Positions 19,105 to 30,208 of a stretch of DNA of 64,000 bases are shown here, piece after piece. Numbering within the stretch: position 1 is the first letter of the stretch; the number at the start of each line of letters is the position of its first letter. The translations under genes were made by a program, and so were the position numbers. The DNA is from Diplonema japonicum (taxonomy: Eukaryota; Euglenozoa; Diplonemea; Diplonemida; Diplonemidae). The stretch lies in assembly GCA_964019335.1 (NCBI GenBank), contig OZ025656.1, forward strand, positions 303,501 through 367,500, written 5' to 3'. Below the pieces are notes generated by a model. It was not told where the DNA came from. It ran no database searches and was given only the letters and a program-made list of their open reading frames with translations.

Positions 19105-20263
19105 AAATTTCTGAGAAAAAAAAAGGGGGGGGAGGGAGGGGGAAACATAATGATAACGAACATTGTGAATGATTCTTTTTTAGTTGTCGCATTTCTTTCG
19201 ACGTGAAAAGATTTTTTTATTGCAAAAAAAAAAAAAAAAAAGGAGTAGAGGCAGCTTGTCCGCTTACTCCCTACTGTAGGTGAAAACGGCTTGCACAAAC
19301 AATCAGCCGCCTCTTTTTATTCTTCTTTTTTTTTCTTTTTTTTTTTCTTTTTCAAAGCCCGTGTATTTTGTGTCGTTGTTGGAGGGAAAAAAGAAAATGA
19401 AGAAAAGAAGAAAGAAGAAAAAAAAAAATCGTGTTTAGACCTTCTTGTATAGGCCATTTTCTTTTTTTCTTTTCTTTTCTTCGTTCTTTTGTTCCTTCGT
19501 AGCGCTTAGAGAGGGAGTGGATTGAGGAGAGGAAATATCCCCTTCTTACCTTCTTTTTTTTTTTCTTTTTTTTTTTCTACCTTTTGGTTTAGAGTATTTC
19601 CCCTTTGCAAATTTGATTTGTTACCTTATGCAGCATGTGCCGAGAACGGGAAAAAAGAAAAAAAAAATTATACTCGTGAGGACAGAAGGGAAAATTGCTT
19701 TCAATAGTCGGCGTCCTTTCTCTTCTGAGAGCAGTGTTATGCTGTAACAAGGGCAAAAATGCAGCATATGGGGGTAATAAAGAAGCAATTACACTAAATC
19801 ATCCCCCCCCCCCCCCCCCCTTTGTGCTCTTGTTTGTTTTTTGTTTTTGTTTTTTTTCGAAATCGCTTTTTAGTTTTTAAAAAAAAAAACACATAAGTTT
19901 GTTTCCTCCCCCCCCCCTTTTTTTTCTCTTTTGAACTCTATTCATAAAGAAGGATGATAACAGAGTAGGGAGGGCAAGACAGGGGGGATAGGGGCAATTT
20001 TTGGATGTGCTTTTTTTTTGTTCTGCTTTGTTTTTTCTGTCTCCCTTTCTTGGTCTTCTAGTCTCCAGCCCCCCCCCCCCCCCCCCCCCGCTTGTTATTC
20101 TGCTTTCTCAATGATAAAAACAGGATGGAGAACAAAAAAAGAAAAACAAAAAAAAAGGAAGGGGGAAAAACAGGACAGTTCCTCTTCTTTTTTTTTTCTT
20201 CTTTTTTTTTTTCCTCCCAATTCTCTTAAGGCAAAAAAAAAGAAAAAAGAAAAAAAAAAAACA
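19105..20263. other. Homopolymer-rich spacer
   Basis: T/C and A runs with poly(C) at about 19802-19820 and 20070-20089. No gene, tRNA or repeat was recognised. Confidence 0.55.
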
Positions 20264-20866
20264 ATGTACCACCACCCCTCAATGGAAGGCGAGGTCTGTT
20301 TTGACGATGATTACAGTTTCAACTTTTCAACCCACGATCCTTTAGTAGTACCTAAGGCTGATGTCATGCGCCATGCTGGAGGGACCTTTGAAGAACGCCG
20401 ACGGGCGTTAATGGGCAAGCGACCACCACGACCCAGGGAGCTAAAGGAAGAGAAGACCACACCCGACGCACCTCTTTCAGTAAGAAGAACCCTTATTGTT
20501 GATGACACAGAGGATGCCGAAGACCCCACCAGCACACCGGCCTCTTACAAGGATCTGTACGTAAGAGAACACCTCAAAAACAAAGAAATAAGAGAACAGC
20601 AAGTGATGCTTCTAGGCTTCCTAGATCAATATATAAATACACACTCTGAGAAGGGAGAGAAGGCGGCTTCGTCAGTATCCGTCTCCCCGCCTCTCGCATC
20701 GCCGATACCATCGTCGTCACCGTCCTTCAGCGATAGGTCATCTTCTGCAACACCAATGTCCGTTGGGCGGGCACAGCCAATGTCAGTTCAAAAAAATGTC
20801 CCGCAGCCGAGGCGCAGCTTCAATACGGGAGGCGGGCCTGTGGTACGCTGCCCCCGTTTAAGATAG
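20264..20866 (+). CDS. Unknown disordered protein
   Basis: 200 residues from the ATG at 20264, which follows a long A-rich leader; the open frame upstream is homopolymer. Not recognised. The N-terminus is short and acidic (MEGEVCFDDDYSFNFS), and a conserved-looking segment (GGTFEERRRALMGKRPPRPREL) and a helix around residues 95-125 (YKDLYVREHLKNKEIREQQ) are the only ordered parts. The rest is Ser/Pro-rich with repeated PMSV. No membrane segment. It is probably a real gene because codon use changes sharply at its borders. Confidence 0.6.
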   Translation: MYHHPSMEGEVCFDDDYSFNFSTHDPLVVPKADVMRHAGGTFEERRRALMGKRPPRPRELKEEKTTPDAPLSVRRTLIVDDTEDAEDPTSTPASYKDLYVREHLKNKEIREQQVMLLGFLDQYINTHSEKGEKAASSVSVSPPLASPIPSSSPSFSDRSSSATPMSVGRAQPMSVQKNVPQPRRSFNTGGGPVVRCPRLR

Positions 20867-21017
20867 ATTTTTTTTTTTTTTTTTTATTATAATTTTAGAG
20901 GTTAATAGATTTTTTTTTTTTTTTTTTTTGAAACTATAATTATTTCTCCCGCGAAGTAACTATCCATTCGGAAAAAGGCCCAACCACAAAAAGAAAAAAA
21001 AAAAAAAAAAAAAAAAA

Positions 21018-21833
21018 ATGAACGGGCTCGTCCAAATGCTGACCTCGGTAGACATGATGCAATACCACTACACATTGACAGCTAATGGTGTGAATAATGT
21101 GGAGGACTGCTGGAAGCTGACCGACGCTGATCTCAAGCGCATGGGCATGGAGAAGGTGGTGCACAGAAGAAAACTGCTCCGTGCTGCCGAACACACCATC
21201 CCCCCCGTCATGCTCAACAACGGAGTTTTGGTGGTCTGCGTCCAGTTCAAATGGGGCAGGGTCGGCACATACAGAGTCCCAGGAAACATGGATATCGCAG
21301 TACTAAGAACCGGTGTACCAGTAGTAGTAGAAGATGTGTACGAGGGGACAAAGGGTTCGGATCTGGGAATTGTTGCAGGACAGGTATTAGAACCTTCGGT
21401 AGAACAGCTTGCGTGTCCTTTCCTGTTGAGGGTTGCAGGGCAGGAAGAGCTGGCTCAATGGGCTGTTCAAAATAGTTCAACTGAAAAACAGATTTGCGAG
21501 ATGATTTTTTTGCTTCCAGAAGCCGCTGGGATTCCTTTGAAAAGGTGTGAATACCGATTTGACATGAAACTCGTCAGCCTGCACATCACAGCAATGCTGC
21601 TCCCGCGTTACAACGCCATCTTCAGCAACCTTTTCCCTACCACGCAGATACGTCTTATTTACACCCCGCCTCATATCGACACCTCCAATGAGGAGTCCCT
21701 TAAGTACTACACACAGCAGCAGCCGATGCAGCCTGTGATAACTAGAGGCCCTGTTGTGGTTTCTGACATGGCATCATCTTCTGAATGTGGGCTGTCGATG
21801 TCAAGTGAAGATGGAGTGGAGTTGGTTCAGTGA
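21018..21833 (+). CDS. SAM-domain plus PSP1 C-terminal-domain protein
   Basis: 271 residues. Residues about 1-62 form a SAM domain (WKLTDADLKRMGMEKVVHRRKLLRAAE, the usual L-T-x-x-D-L...G...HR end). Residues about 75-225 match the PSP1 C-terminal region: VVCVQFKWG, VVVEDVYEGTKGSDLGIV, a central helix, then RFDMKLVSLHITAMLLPRYNAIFSNLF where PSP1 proteins have their basic helix. PSP1 domains occur in bacteria, fungi and, in many copies, in kinetoplastids, where several members are linked to RNA regulation. A role in mRNA control is therefore plausible but inferred. The ATG directly follows a run of 27 A. Confidence 0.8.
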   Translation: MNGLVQMLTSVDMMQYHYTLTANGVNNVEDCWKLTDADLKRMGMEKVVHRRKLLRAAEHTIPPVMLNNGVLVVCVQFKWGRVGTYRVPGNMDIAVLRTGVPVVVEDVYEGTKGSDLGIVAGQVLEPSVEQLACPFLLRVAGQEELAQWAVQNSSTEKQICEMIFLLPEAAGIPLKRCEYRFDMKLVSLHITAMLLPRYNAIFSNLFPTTQIRLIYTPPHIDTSNEESLKYYTQQQPMQPVITRGPVVVSDMASSSECGLSMSSEDGVELVQ

Positions 21834-23703
21834 GACAAATGGAATTTTTTTTTTTTTTTTTATTGAGATATATAACCCATGTGGCGTATTTTTGTAATTT
21901 TTTTTTTGTTTTTGTTGTCGTTGTTGTGTGCAATGTGTTTCTGCGCGATGAGCGCAAAAAAAAAAAAAAAAAAAAAGAAAAAAGAATAAGAAGAAGAAAG
22001 AAGAAGAAGAATGCAATGTGAAGTTTACTTTTTTTTTATTCTTATTCAAAAATGTTCGTTTATGCAAAAAGAAAAAAGAAAAGATGAAAAACAAAACGAA
22101 AAAAGAAGAAAAAAAAATGATTCCATTAAAGCTTTGTTATTCTTTTGTGTCGAGCAATAGAATTAATTTCACTCTTAGGGGCTTTTTTTTTTCTGCCTCT
22201 CACACTTTCTTTGCTCGGGTACAAAAAGAAAAAAAAAAGAAAAGAAAAAAAAATGCAAAGCTTCAAAACTATTTTTTGTGTTGAGTTACCTCCTTTTATT
22301 TTTTTCCTCCCCCCCGGGATGGTGGGTTGTGATTAACTTCTCTCCCATCATCCTGCGATTTGGAGCCCCGATCCTTCTCCCCCCCCCTTTTTTTTAGATT
22401 CTTTTCTTTAAAGCGTAATGAGGGGGAAGAAAAAAAAAAGAACACATTATATTGTCAGAAAAAAAAAAAACGATTCAAAAAAAAAAAAAAAAGGAACCCA
22501 ATAACAATATAATAAGACAGCAAATATAGTAGGGAGAAAGAAAATAGAACAAATCCTTTCCTCCTCCCCCCCCCTTTTTTTACCACCATATTTTAAATTA
22601 AATAACTTTTAAAAGGCACATGGAAAATGCCTGAGCTTTTTGTGTCTCACTTCCTCTTTTTAAGAAATTTTCTCCTTCTTTGAATGCTCCCATGTAATTC
22701 TTCGTCTTTAAATACCTAATGGTACTGGTTACATAGTGAGGTCCCTGTTGTTGTTGTTGTTTTTTGTTTTGAAAACAAGATTCAGCCCTAATGTTAGAAA
22801 CTGCTCTCTTTCTCATTCGCAATTTTTTCTTTAAGAAAAAGAAAAAAAAAAAGAAAATGAAAATGAAAATGAAAATGAAAATGAAATGAAATGGGGTTGG
22901 GGTGAGACGGGAAAGGGGGGAAGTTTTTTTTTTGTGGTTTCCATACCCTGCTATTTTCATCCTAAAAAGCTTTTGAAAAAGGTTTTATGGAAATCCCTCT
23001 GATTTTTTTGAGATCGGAATCTTTTTTCCACCCTCTCCCCAACCTTTCTATTCTCTATTCCTCTCCTTAGCTCAGGGATGGATCCTGGCAATATTTTTTG
23101 ATACCAATCTGGAAAAATAAATAAAATAAAATTTGAAAAAGAATTTAAAAGAAAAAGAAAAAAAAAAAAAGCAACAACGGCAGGGAATAAAAAGGTTGTT
23201 CTCTCTCTCTTTTTTTTTTTTTGTTTTTTTCTTTTCTTTTTTGAAAGTTTCGTTTGTTTACTCATACATTTTCTTTTTTTCCCCCCCTCAGCTTTCCAGG
23301 GGGCAAAAAAAAAAAGAAAAGAAAAGAAAAATAGCTGAAAGAAACGAGAATAACAAAAAAAAAAATATTGAGAAGAACTTTTTTTTTTTTTTTTTTTTTT
23401 TCAAAGGGGGAGAACAAAATAAAATAAAAGCAATTTTAATTTAAAAAAAAGAAAAAAGAAAAAAAAAGCGTAAGGCCGTCGCTGACAAGTGGTCGCGACC
23501 CAAAAAAGAAAAAGTTATTTCTTTTTTTTTTTATATTGTTTTGATTTGTTTTGGTTTGATTCTTTGTTCACCTCTGCCTCAAGGGAGGGCATCGTCACCC
23601 TTCTGTCGAGGGGTTTCAAAAGAAAAGGCCGAAACCTCACGGGCAGTGGGGGTTGTTTCCCTGAAACCTGGTGTCAGAAAGTTACGATGTTTTCCCTTGT
23701 AGG

Positions 23704-23735
<32 letters not shown>

Positions 23736-24820
23736 CTGTGTTTTACCGATGTTGGAAAAAAAAGGGGGGGGGGGGGACGAGAGAAATATGAACTGTGGGC
23801 TTTTGTTTTTGCTGTAATTGTTGCCCCCGGCGTACTAGGGGAGGTTTTTATTTTATTTTTTTTTATTCTCTCTTTTTTCTGTTCTGTTACCAATCCCAAC
23901 AGCAAAGACATGTGCCGCGACATTTTCTTTTTTCCCTTACCCTCCCCCCCCCCTTTTTTTGTCTTTATAAAAAAAAAAAAAGGGAATTGCTGCTCAAATG
24001 TATTTTTCGGGACTAAACCATTCTCTAACTTTTCAACCCGGTAAGTACTCTTTTTTTTTTTTTTAAATTTTTAAAGCCCCAAACCAACCCCACTTTCGCT
24101 GTTTCCAACTGGCTGTTGCCCTCTTGGTACGGTTTTTTTTTTCTTTTTTTTTTCTTTTTTTTTTTTATGTAATAGTTTACTTAACAACAAAATAACAACC
24201 TTTGTGTTGTTGGCTTGTCTTTACGTTTTTTCTCTCTCTCCTTCCCATTCTCTCTCGGCCTTGTTGTTGTCAACCGGCCATACCAAGCTTTTCGAGCAAA
24301 CTGTTCTATGCCCCCACCTTTTCTAATTTGAGAAAAAAAAAGGAGGTGTAAACACCATAAGGGGAAAGTTTAAAAGAAATTGCTTTTTCCCTTTTGAATG
24401 TCTCTTACAAGATTTTTTTTTATTTTTTGAAACATAACCCATGTGGCGTGAACGAAAAAGAAGGGAAAAAAAAAAAAAAAAAAAAAAAAAATGTCAAGAA
24501 AAAGAAAATCAACCAGAATGCGAACGAAAAAAACACACACACACTCACACACCAAAAAATACCTCCCCTGTCTTCCCGACTTCTTGATCTTTCCTGTTTT
24601 TATTTTTATTTTCTTTTCTTTTGTTTTTATTCGTACTTTATTTGTGTCTCAAAAAGAGAAAAAAAAGGAAAAAAAAGAAAGAAAGAAGAACCAGTGTTCA
24701 AAGTTTTCTTTAACACATAGAGTAGACAACAGAAAAAAGAAGAAAAAAAAAAAGAGTAAGTAGTGGGTGGGTTACCATCTCGAAAATATTTTATTAAAAC
24801 ACCTCCCCCCCCCCCCCCCC

Positions 24821-24980
24821 CCCCCCCTAGGGCTATGCTGGCATGGAAACGCGTTTCCATGCATTTTCTGAAAAAAGGGAAACGGAAACGCCATGAGAAT
24901 TTTGAAAGCATGGAAACGGAAAGGAAACGGAAACGGAAACGTTTCCACGCTTCCTGCCAGCATAGCCCCCTAGGGGGGGG
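24821..24980. repeat. 160-bp palindromic hairpin element with GGAAAC repeats
   Basis: The outer arms CCCCCCCTAGGGCTATGCTG (24821-24840) and the complement at 24950-24980 pair over about 25 bp with small gaps. The inner sequence holds a perfect 22-bp palindrome at 24841-24862 (GCATGGAAACG and its complement) and a cluster of GGAAACG units at 24878-24945. It looks like a MITE or foldback element. Confidence 0.75.
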
Positions 24981-25606
24981 GTCACATGGTCCTAAAAAAA
25001 CGTGGTTAAACGTGAAAAAAAAAAGTTTTTTTAAAGAATTTTCCCCCTAAGGTAAAAAAAAACCGCCCAATACCCTCCAAATTAACCAAAAAATCAAAAT
25101 TCGCCGGATTAGAGCATTTCTGAGCACTTGTTAATACTTTATCTGTATTTTTTAAAAACAGTGACCACGGTTTGGTACCTGAAATAGTTGCAAAAAACAA
25201 ACTACATCCTAACCTCGGGAAATGATAGATATTCATCAGAAATGCCGCGCAAAACACAGAAAAGTTCACAGTCGGACAATGTAAGACAGTACTCTGCCGT
25301 TCAAACGGTAGCGGCATCCTAAAGAGCCGCGTTCAAAGGGTGGAACAAACCATGGTCAAATTCTAAAGTTTTCAGAAAACTCAGAAACTACAGAGGAGAC
25401 AAGAGGCCAGGTACCAAACCGTGGTCACCAGTTTTAAAAATGCAAAATAATGCCTTGTAGGTGCCCAAAAATGAAAAGTACCGGGCGGAAATCGATTTCT
25501 TGGTCGAGAAAGGGGTGTTTTACATGGTTTAAGCGGCTCCAGTGTTCTGCATTTCCGAATTTGAAAAAACCCACTTTACCACCCCCATGTGACCCCCCCT
25601 ACCCCC
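24971..25606. repeat. Candidate MITE with terminal inverted repeats
   Basis: TAGGGGGGGGGTCACATGG at 24971-24989 is mirrored by CCATGTGACCCCCCCTA at 25585-25601. The interior is ordinary mixed sequence, unlike the homopolymeric surroundings, and encodes nothing recognisable. The left end overlaps the foldback element. Confidence 0.5.
25148..25441. repeat. Nested inverted repeat, 20-bp perfect arms
   Basis: TGACCACGGTTTGGTACCTG at 25162-25181 is exactly complementary to 25408-25427. With mismatches the arms extend through TTTTTAAAAACAG on the outer side. Span 294 bp, nested in the larger candidate MITE. Confidence 0.75.
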
Positions 25607-25857
25607 TTGTTGTCGAATACCTCATCGCCCTTTTTGTTTCCCTTCCTTTCCGCGTGTTTACTGTGGTGGTAGGTAAGTGGTGTATTTCACACATGTATTT
25701 ACCAAAAACTACTAATTTCACAGAAAAACAGGCCATTGGAAATATTTAAAAAAAAAAAAAAGAAAACAAGATACTGGGGCATATTTAGTTGATGCAGTCT
25801 TTGACAAGAAGCCCCTCCCCCCTTTATTTTTTGCCCCTTACATTAATCTTTCCATCT

Positions 25858-25893
<36 letters not shown>

Positions 25894-26182
25894 GATCAAG
25901 TTGCAGGGGTTTTTTTTTCCAAGTTATTTTGTGCGTTGCTGAAAGAAACAAAGAATTTAAAAAAAGAAAAAGAAGAGAAAAAGAAGAAGAAGAAGATAGA
26001 AAAGAAACAAAGAAAAAAAAAGAGGGGTATTGAATAGCAAGACTACCCGAATCCCTCGGCGATTTTGCTCATTTTCCTCTTTTTTTTTTTCTTTTCTTTT
26101 CCCAAGGCGGCCCTCAAGTGGGCTTGCCTTTGTACGATCTAAACAACTAAAAGTTAAAACTGCTAATCCTCAATCGTATTTC

Positions 26183-26238
<56 letters not shown>

Positions 26239-26789
26239 CTAATCCTGCGAAGGGTCAATTTGGCCCTTTGCTGATCATCTTTTGCTGTTGTTGTTGTTTT
26301 TTTTTTTTCTTTTCTTTTTTTTCTTCTTTTTTTTTCTCTCTCTTCTAATTCACAGAAGACCTCTAGCGAGGTTCTCCTTTTATTTCTCTGTTTTTTTTTT
26401 TTTTTTTCTTGATGTACTGAAAAGAAACCTGCTAATATTGATTGGGCAGTTGATCCCCCACCCCCACCCCCCTCTAAACAAAAAGAGAATATTGGCCGCG
26501 TGGTAACGGTAGAAACCTTCTCTAGGATTCTACCTTCCCTTGGCCCCGTAAACAACAGCCAGTCCTCGTTGTTCATCCAGGAAGTTTCAGGAACTTTCTG
26601 CAGAGGCGCAAAATCAGTGTTTTCGTTCGGGCAGTAGGAATGCATAGGAATGGTATCTGCGATCACAAGTAAAAACAAACTGGTGCCGAGACTATAGATC
26701 ATCATTCTTCAGAAAGAAAAAGAAGAAGAAAAAAAAAACACTGAAATTTTTAAAAAAAATTTAAAAAAAAGAAAAAGAAATAATTGATA

Positions 26790-26827
<38 letters not shown>

Positions 26828-27474
26828 CTCATGACATTCACCCTCACAATAAATTACGCATAATAATGGTCAGTTATTTTTTAAAAAAAAAATTTTTTTT
26901 TTTTATGCTTGTCCGTGACTTTTTGAACTTCCCGAAATCTGAAGAAAGAGGGGGGTCGCAAATTCCCTTTTTTAAAAAAAACGCGCGGGCGCTTGTTTGC
27001 ATCGTGAATTATTTCAGGGCCCATCTTGGGCACTTGCCCCTTGTTTCGCCTTATGACATTTTTCTAAAAGATTTTTTAGCTCGCGTGACGACGGGGACAA
27101 TAGAGTAACTGACCATTACCCCGGGGTGAACTCGCTTGCCTCATATTCGAGGTTTTTTTTTCTCTCCTCCTTCCCCATTTTCTTCACCTGCATTAAAGGG
27201 AAAAGGGGAAGGAGAAAAACAGAAATAACGGTCTATTGTATTCTTCTAATCTTTTTTTTTTTTTTTTTATATTTTTTTTTCATTTTCTTTTTCTTTTTTC
27301 TGCAGAATAGTTCTTACACGGAACTCGTTCCTGGAGAAAAAAAAAAAGAAGAAGAAAAAACTGTTTTTTTTTTTTTGTTTTTTTACTTTGGATAAATTCC
27401 CCCACTACTTTCTGCTTTTTTTTTTTTTCTCTTCTACCAACGTCATTTCTCTTTTATTTTGAAAGCACCCCCCC

Positions 27475-27586
27475 ACCTCTTTTCCCCGCTTTCAGAACCT
27501 CCTCCTTTCTTCTTTTCTCCCCCTCCTTCCTTTCTCCCTTCATTTCCTTCTTGATCCTTCTTTCTTCTTATTCTTAATCAGAACGG
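27475..27586 (+). promoter_or_regulatory. Polypyrimidine tract and AG upstream of the 27641 gene
   Basis: About 100 bp of almost pure C/T ends in TTAATCAG/AACGG, 55 bp before the ATG. This is the layout of a trans-splice acceptor in Euglenozoa, or of a 5'-UTR cis-intron end. No partner is visible. Confidence 0.35.
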
Positions 27587-27640
27587 TTGCGGTACCGTAT
27601 CCACCTTGCCCCACTCTGAAGTTGTTCACATTACACAAAC

Positions 27641-30208
27641 ATGCTGAGGTACGAAGATCTTGTGTTCACTTCAAAACTGGAGGAAGCTCTGGAGAAGATG
27701 CGTCAGATCCTCGGAAGGGAGAAGGACTCTGTGCAGGCTCTACGAGATGTGAGCCATGGGTACGAAGACAAGTACCAGGTGGCTGAGTTCCTCGGGGGCC
27801 TGGCGGTGGGGGGATGGTGGAACGCAGGGCGGGCGCTAGGGGCCAGCGAGGAGGTGGCACAGGAAACTGCATCTTGGGCTGCAAGCGGGGAAGCGATAAT
27901 GCTACGCTTCACAATGTCAACAACGTGCAAGTACCTGCGGAAGGAAACCAGAGAGGTGCAGCCCAGCTTCAGCACAGAAACAGAAACAGAAACAACAACA
28001 ACTTACAGCGAGAGACGCACAAGGACAAAAACCGTAGTGAAGGTGACGGAGCACTTCTGGAGGTTCGAGGCAACCTACACGCTGTCCGTGTACAAAGGGT
28101 CAGACGCGAGGGGGCAGTTGCCCATCTCCTCATCGAAGTGCTCTGCGACGATAAAAACTCTGAAATCGACGAAAGAGAGCCCTCCGTACCCATCCAGCAC
28201 GACGGGGAAACCTGTAGATGTGGACATCAGCAGCCTGGTGCGAGCGCTCGGTGAGGACGGCGTGGCGAAGGTGGAGATCGACCGCAGCAGCGACGAGACA
28301 CACACGCCACGGAGGAACAAGGTGACGGGGGAGCTATTCGCCTCGTTCGAGAGGCTCTGGGTGTGGGTCGACGCGGTATGGTGGGAATTCAACTCGCTCC
28401 CGAGCTGCCCCGACGCAACGCAGACAGACCCTTACAGCATCTTCAACCCCGTTGCCCCCGTCATGGGGAACACGGCAATAACGACCCTTCTTGTGGCACA
28501 AGCTGAGTCACTTGAGTCACTTCCCAACAATGCCGAGGAGACATTAACTTTGCACACACAGCGCGAGACGCACTTCCTGACTGTCCTGAACCACGTGCAG
28601 GCGCTGTCGGCTTCGTACTGCAATGGTGTCGACTACTTGGAGGAGACGCTGAGGAAGCAGCTGGAAGAGGCAGTTGGGAAGCAGCTCACTCCTGACGACT
28701 TCGGTGCGTACATGCAGCACCATTACAAAACCTTCTTCAAGTTGGAACAGCATCGCCCAAAAATGTTCTGCCACTCCGTGAGGCGGGAGGGGTGCTACCC
28801 AGACGGCGTCTTGAGCATCGTCTCGAGCAGCCAAGGCGAGGAAGCCCCTGTGGAGATGTTCCAACGGGCGTTTGGGAAACAGACAACTACGGTTCGGATC
28901 AACAGCTCCACGGTTGTGGCAATGGAGGGGGAGGTGGATGTCCACTGCTGGATGGGCCAGGCGTTCGAGTCAAAGCGAGGGCTGAGCGGCGGAGCGGTTC
29001 TGGCAGCAACAGCTAGGCAGTTCAGTTGCTTCGTGCTGCTGCTAGGGAAGCTGGGCTCCGGTAACGAGTTTCTCCCTTCAAACGCTTTAATCGTAAAAGA
29101 CAAGGACGAGGTGCGGATCCCTCTTGAAGTGGAAGCCATCCCTACGCCGAAGGCTTTCGAGGCAGCCGTTTCGTCACTGTCTCCAGAACAGCAGGAGTTC
29201 GCAGAGGCTTACAGAGTGATGCAACTAGAGGGGAGCCTGTTTGGTGTCGCCGTCGTGCAGATCAAGCCGCAGTTGGAGGAGCTCCTCAGGCTTCCTTCTG
29301 AGGCGCTCACGAAGGAGGTCGAGCTCACGCAGAGCATCCTGCAGCTCTTCATTGAGTACCATGTTCCTCCTGATCTTATCATGTTCTCCGAGCACGACGC
29401 ACTACCGAACCTACCCACTGCAGGGAAGGTCGAGATCGTGAGGGGGCACGTCAGCAAGGTACTCAACATGATACAGCAGGCGAAGGAGGGAGAGCTGAGG
29501 GAAAAGAGGATGCGCGATACTTATGCAAACGAAGGGTGTGTAAAAAGGAGGAGACGTTGCTCATCTTATGAGGATAGGGACAGGGACAGGGACAGGGGCA
29601 GGGATAGAAGGGGGGACACGAGGGAAGACAGGAGGGACGACAGGAGGGAAGATGTTTTAAGCAGAAGACTTAAGAACAAGACTTCAATGATGAAGACGCC
29701 CACAGCAGCACCCATGGCAGCACCTTTATCAACGAAAGACACGGACGAGTATGTGATGGTGCCCCCTGACGTGGAGGACCTCATGGAGCGCTTGGACCTT
29801 GGGGTGGAAGACTGGACAGAGACAGGGGCTGCGTTGCATCCTATGGATGAGATCCTGTCGATCCCCAGGCGGATGAACGACGCCTTGAAGAAGCACGACG
29901 GGAATGCAGCGCTGCATGCGGGTACCATCAAGACAGGCAAGCAGTGGACAAAGAAGACACGAAAGTCACTCCTTGCCGATGAGGTGACAGTCACACTGGA
30001 AACCTGGAGCGAAACAGCGAAAGCATACAGCCTGCTTGACTCGCTCACGAAGTCTGGAGCTGTGACGCTGCTGCACACCCACCTGCACGCGGTGACCCCC
30101 ACAGTGCACTTCTTCGACAGGTCCCTCGTCGACACCTTGGTGCAGAAGAACGTGAACCCCAAGGATGGAGCACTCCGCGATCCTCGTCAGTTCAGTCCTT
30201 CACAATGA
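27641..30208 (+). CDS. Large conserved protist protein of unknown function
   Basis: 855 residues in one exon. A region at about residues 505-585 (SPEQQEFAEAYRVMQLEGSL, then LFGVAVVQIKPQLEELLRLP) looks like a conserved module that I associate with uncharacterised proteins of other protists; its function is unknown to me. It contains EALTKEVELTQSILQLFIEYHVPPDLI. Residues about 640-670 are an Arg/Asp-rich tract similar in style to the tail of the cold-shock protein at the left edge. The C-terminal 150 residues are folded-looking. No membrane segments or signal peptide. The gene lacks a poly(A) leader; instead a 100-bp pyrimidine tract ending AATCAG lies 50 bp upstream. Confidence 0.75.
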   Translation: MLRYEDLVFTSKLEEALEKMRQILGREKDSVQALRDVSHGYEDKYQVAEFLGGLAVGGWWNAGRALGASEEVAQETASWAASGEAIMLRFTMSTTCKYLRKETREVQPSFSTETETETTTTYSERRTRTKTVVKVTEHFWRFEATYTLSVYKGSDARGQLPISSSKCSATIKTLKSTKESPPYPSSTTGKPVDVDISSLVRALGEDGVAKVEIDRSSDETHTPRRNKVTGELFASFERLWVWVDAVWWEFNSLPSCPDATQTDPYSIFNPVAPVMGNTAITTLLVAQAESLESLPNNAEETLTLHTQRETHFLTVLNHVQALSASYCNGVDYLEETLRKQLEEAVGKQLTPDDFGAYMQHHYKTFFKLEQHRPKMFCHSVRREGCYPDGVLSIVSSSQGEEAPVEMFQRAFGKQTTTVRINSSTVVAMEGEVDVHCWMGQAFESKRGLSGGAVLAATARQFSCFVLLLGKLGSGNEFLPSNALIVKDKDEVRIPLEVEAIPTPKAFEAAVSSLSPEQQEFAEAYRVMQLEGSLFGVAVVQIKPQLEELLRLPSEALTKEVELTQSILQLFIEYHVPPDLIMFSEHDALPNLPTAGKVEIVRGHVSKVLNMIQQAKEGELREKRMRDTYANEGCVKRRRRCSSYEDRDRDRDRGRDRRGDTREDRRDDRREDVLSRRLKNKTSMMKTPTAAPMAAPLSTKDTDEYVMVPPDVEDLMERLDLGVEDWTETGAALHPMDEILSIPRRMNDALKKHDGNAALHAGTIKTGKQWTKKTRKSLLADEVTVTLETWSETAKAYSLLDSLTKSGAVTLLHTHLHAVTPTVHFFDRSLVDTLVQKNVNPKDGALRDPRQFSPSQ

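Larger units (their letters stand above)
21834..27640. other. Gene desert of 5.8 kb
   Basis: No convincing + strand gene. Poly(A/T/C) runs dominate, including 54 T at 26185-26238. Complex sequence is confined to a few islands: 23460-23700 (a short coding-like stretch and hairpin-prone DNA), 24100-24330, the palindromic elements at 24821-25606, and 26480-26705, which on the minus strand reads as a possible small secreted protein. The last 120 bp before 27590 are a long pyrimidine tract. Confidence 0.6.

Noticed and set aside
23460-23700. Short coding-like and hairpin-prone stretch in the desert
   Set aside because: Only about 20 sensible codons between homopolymers, no similarity recognised, no known RNA fold.
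29570-29660. AGGGACAGGGAC repeats as a minisatellite or mobile element
   Set aside because: They are in-frame codons of an Arg/Asp-rich protein tract.
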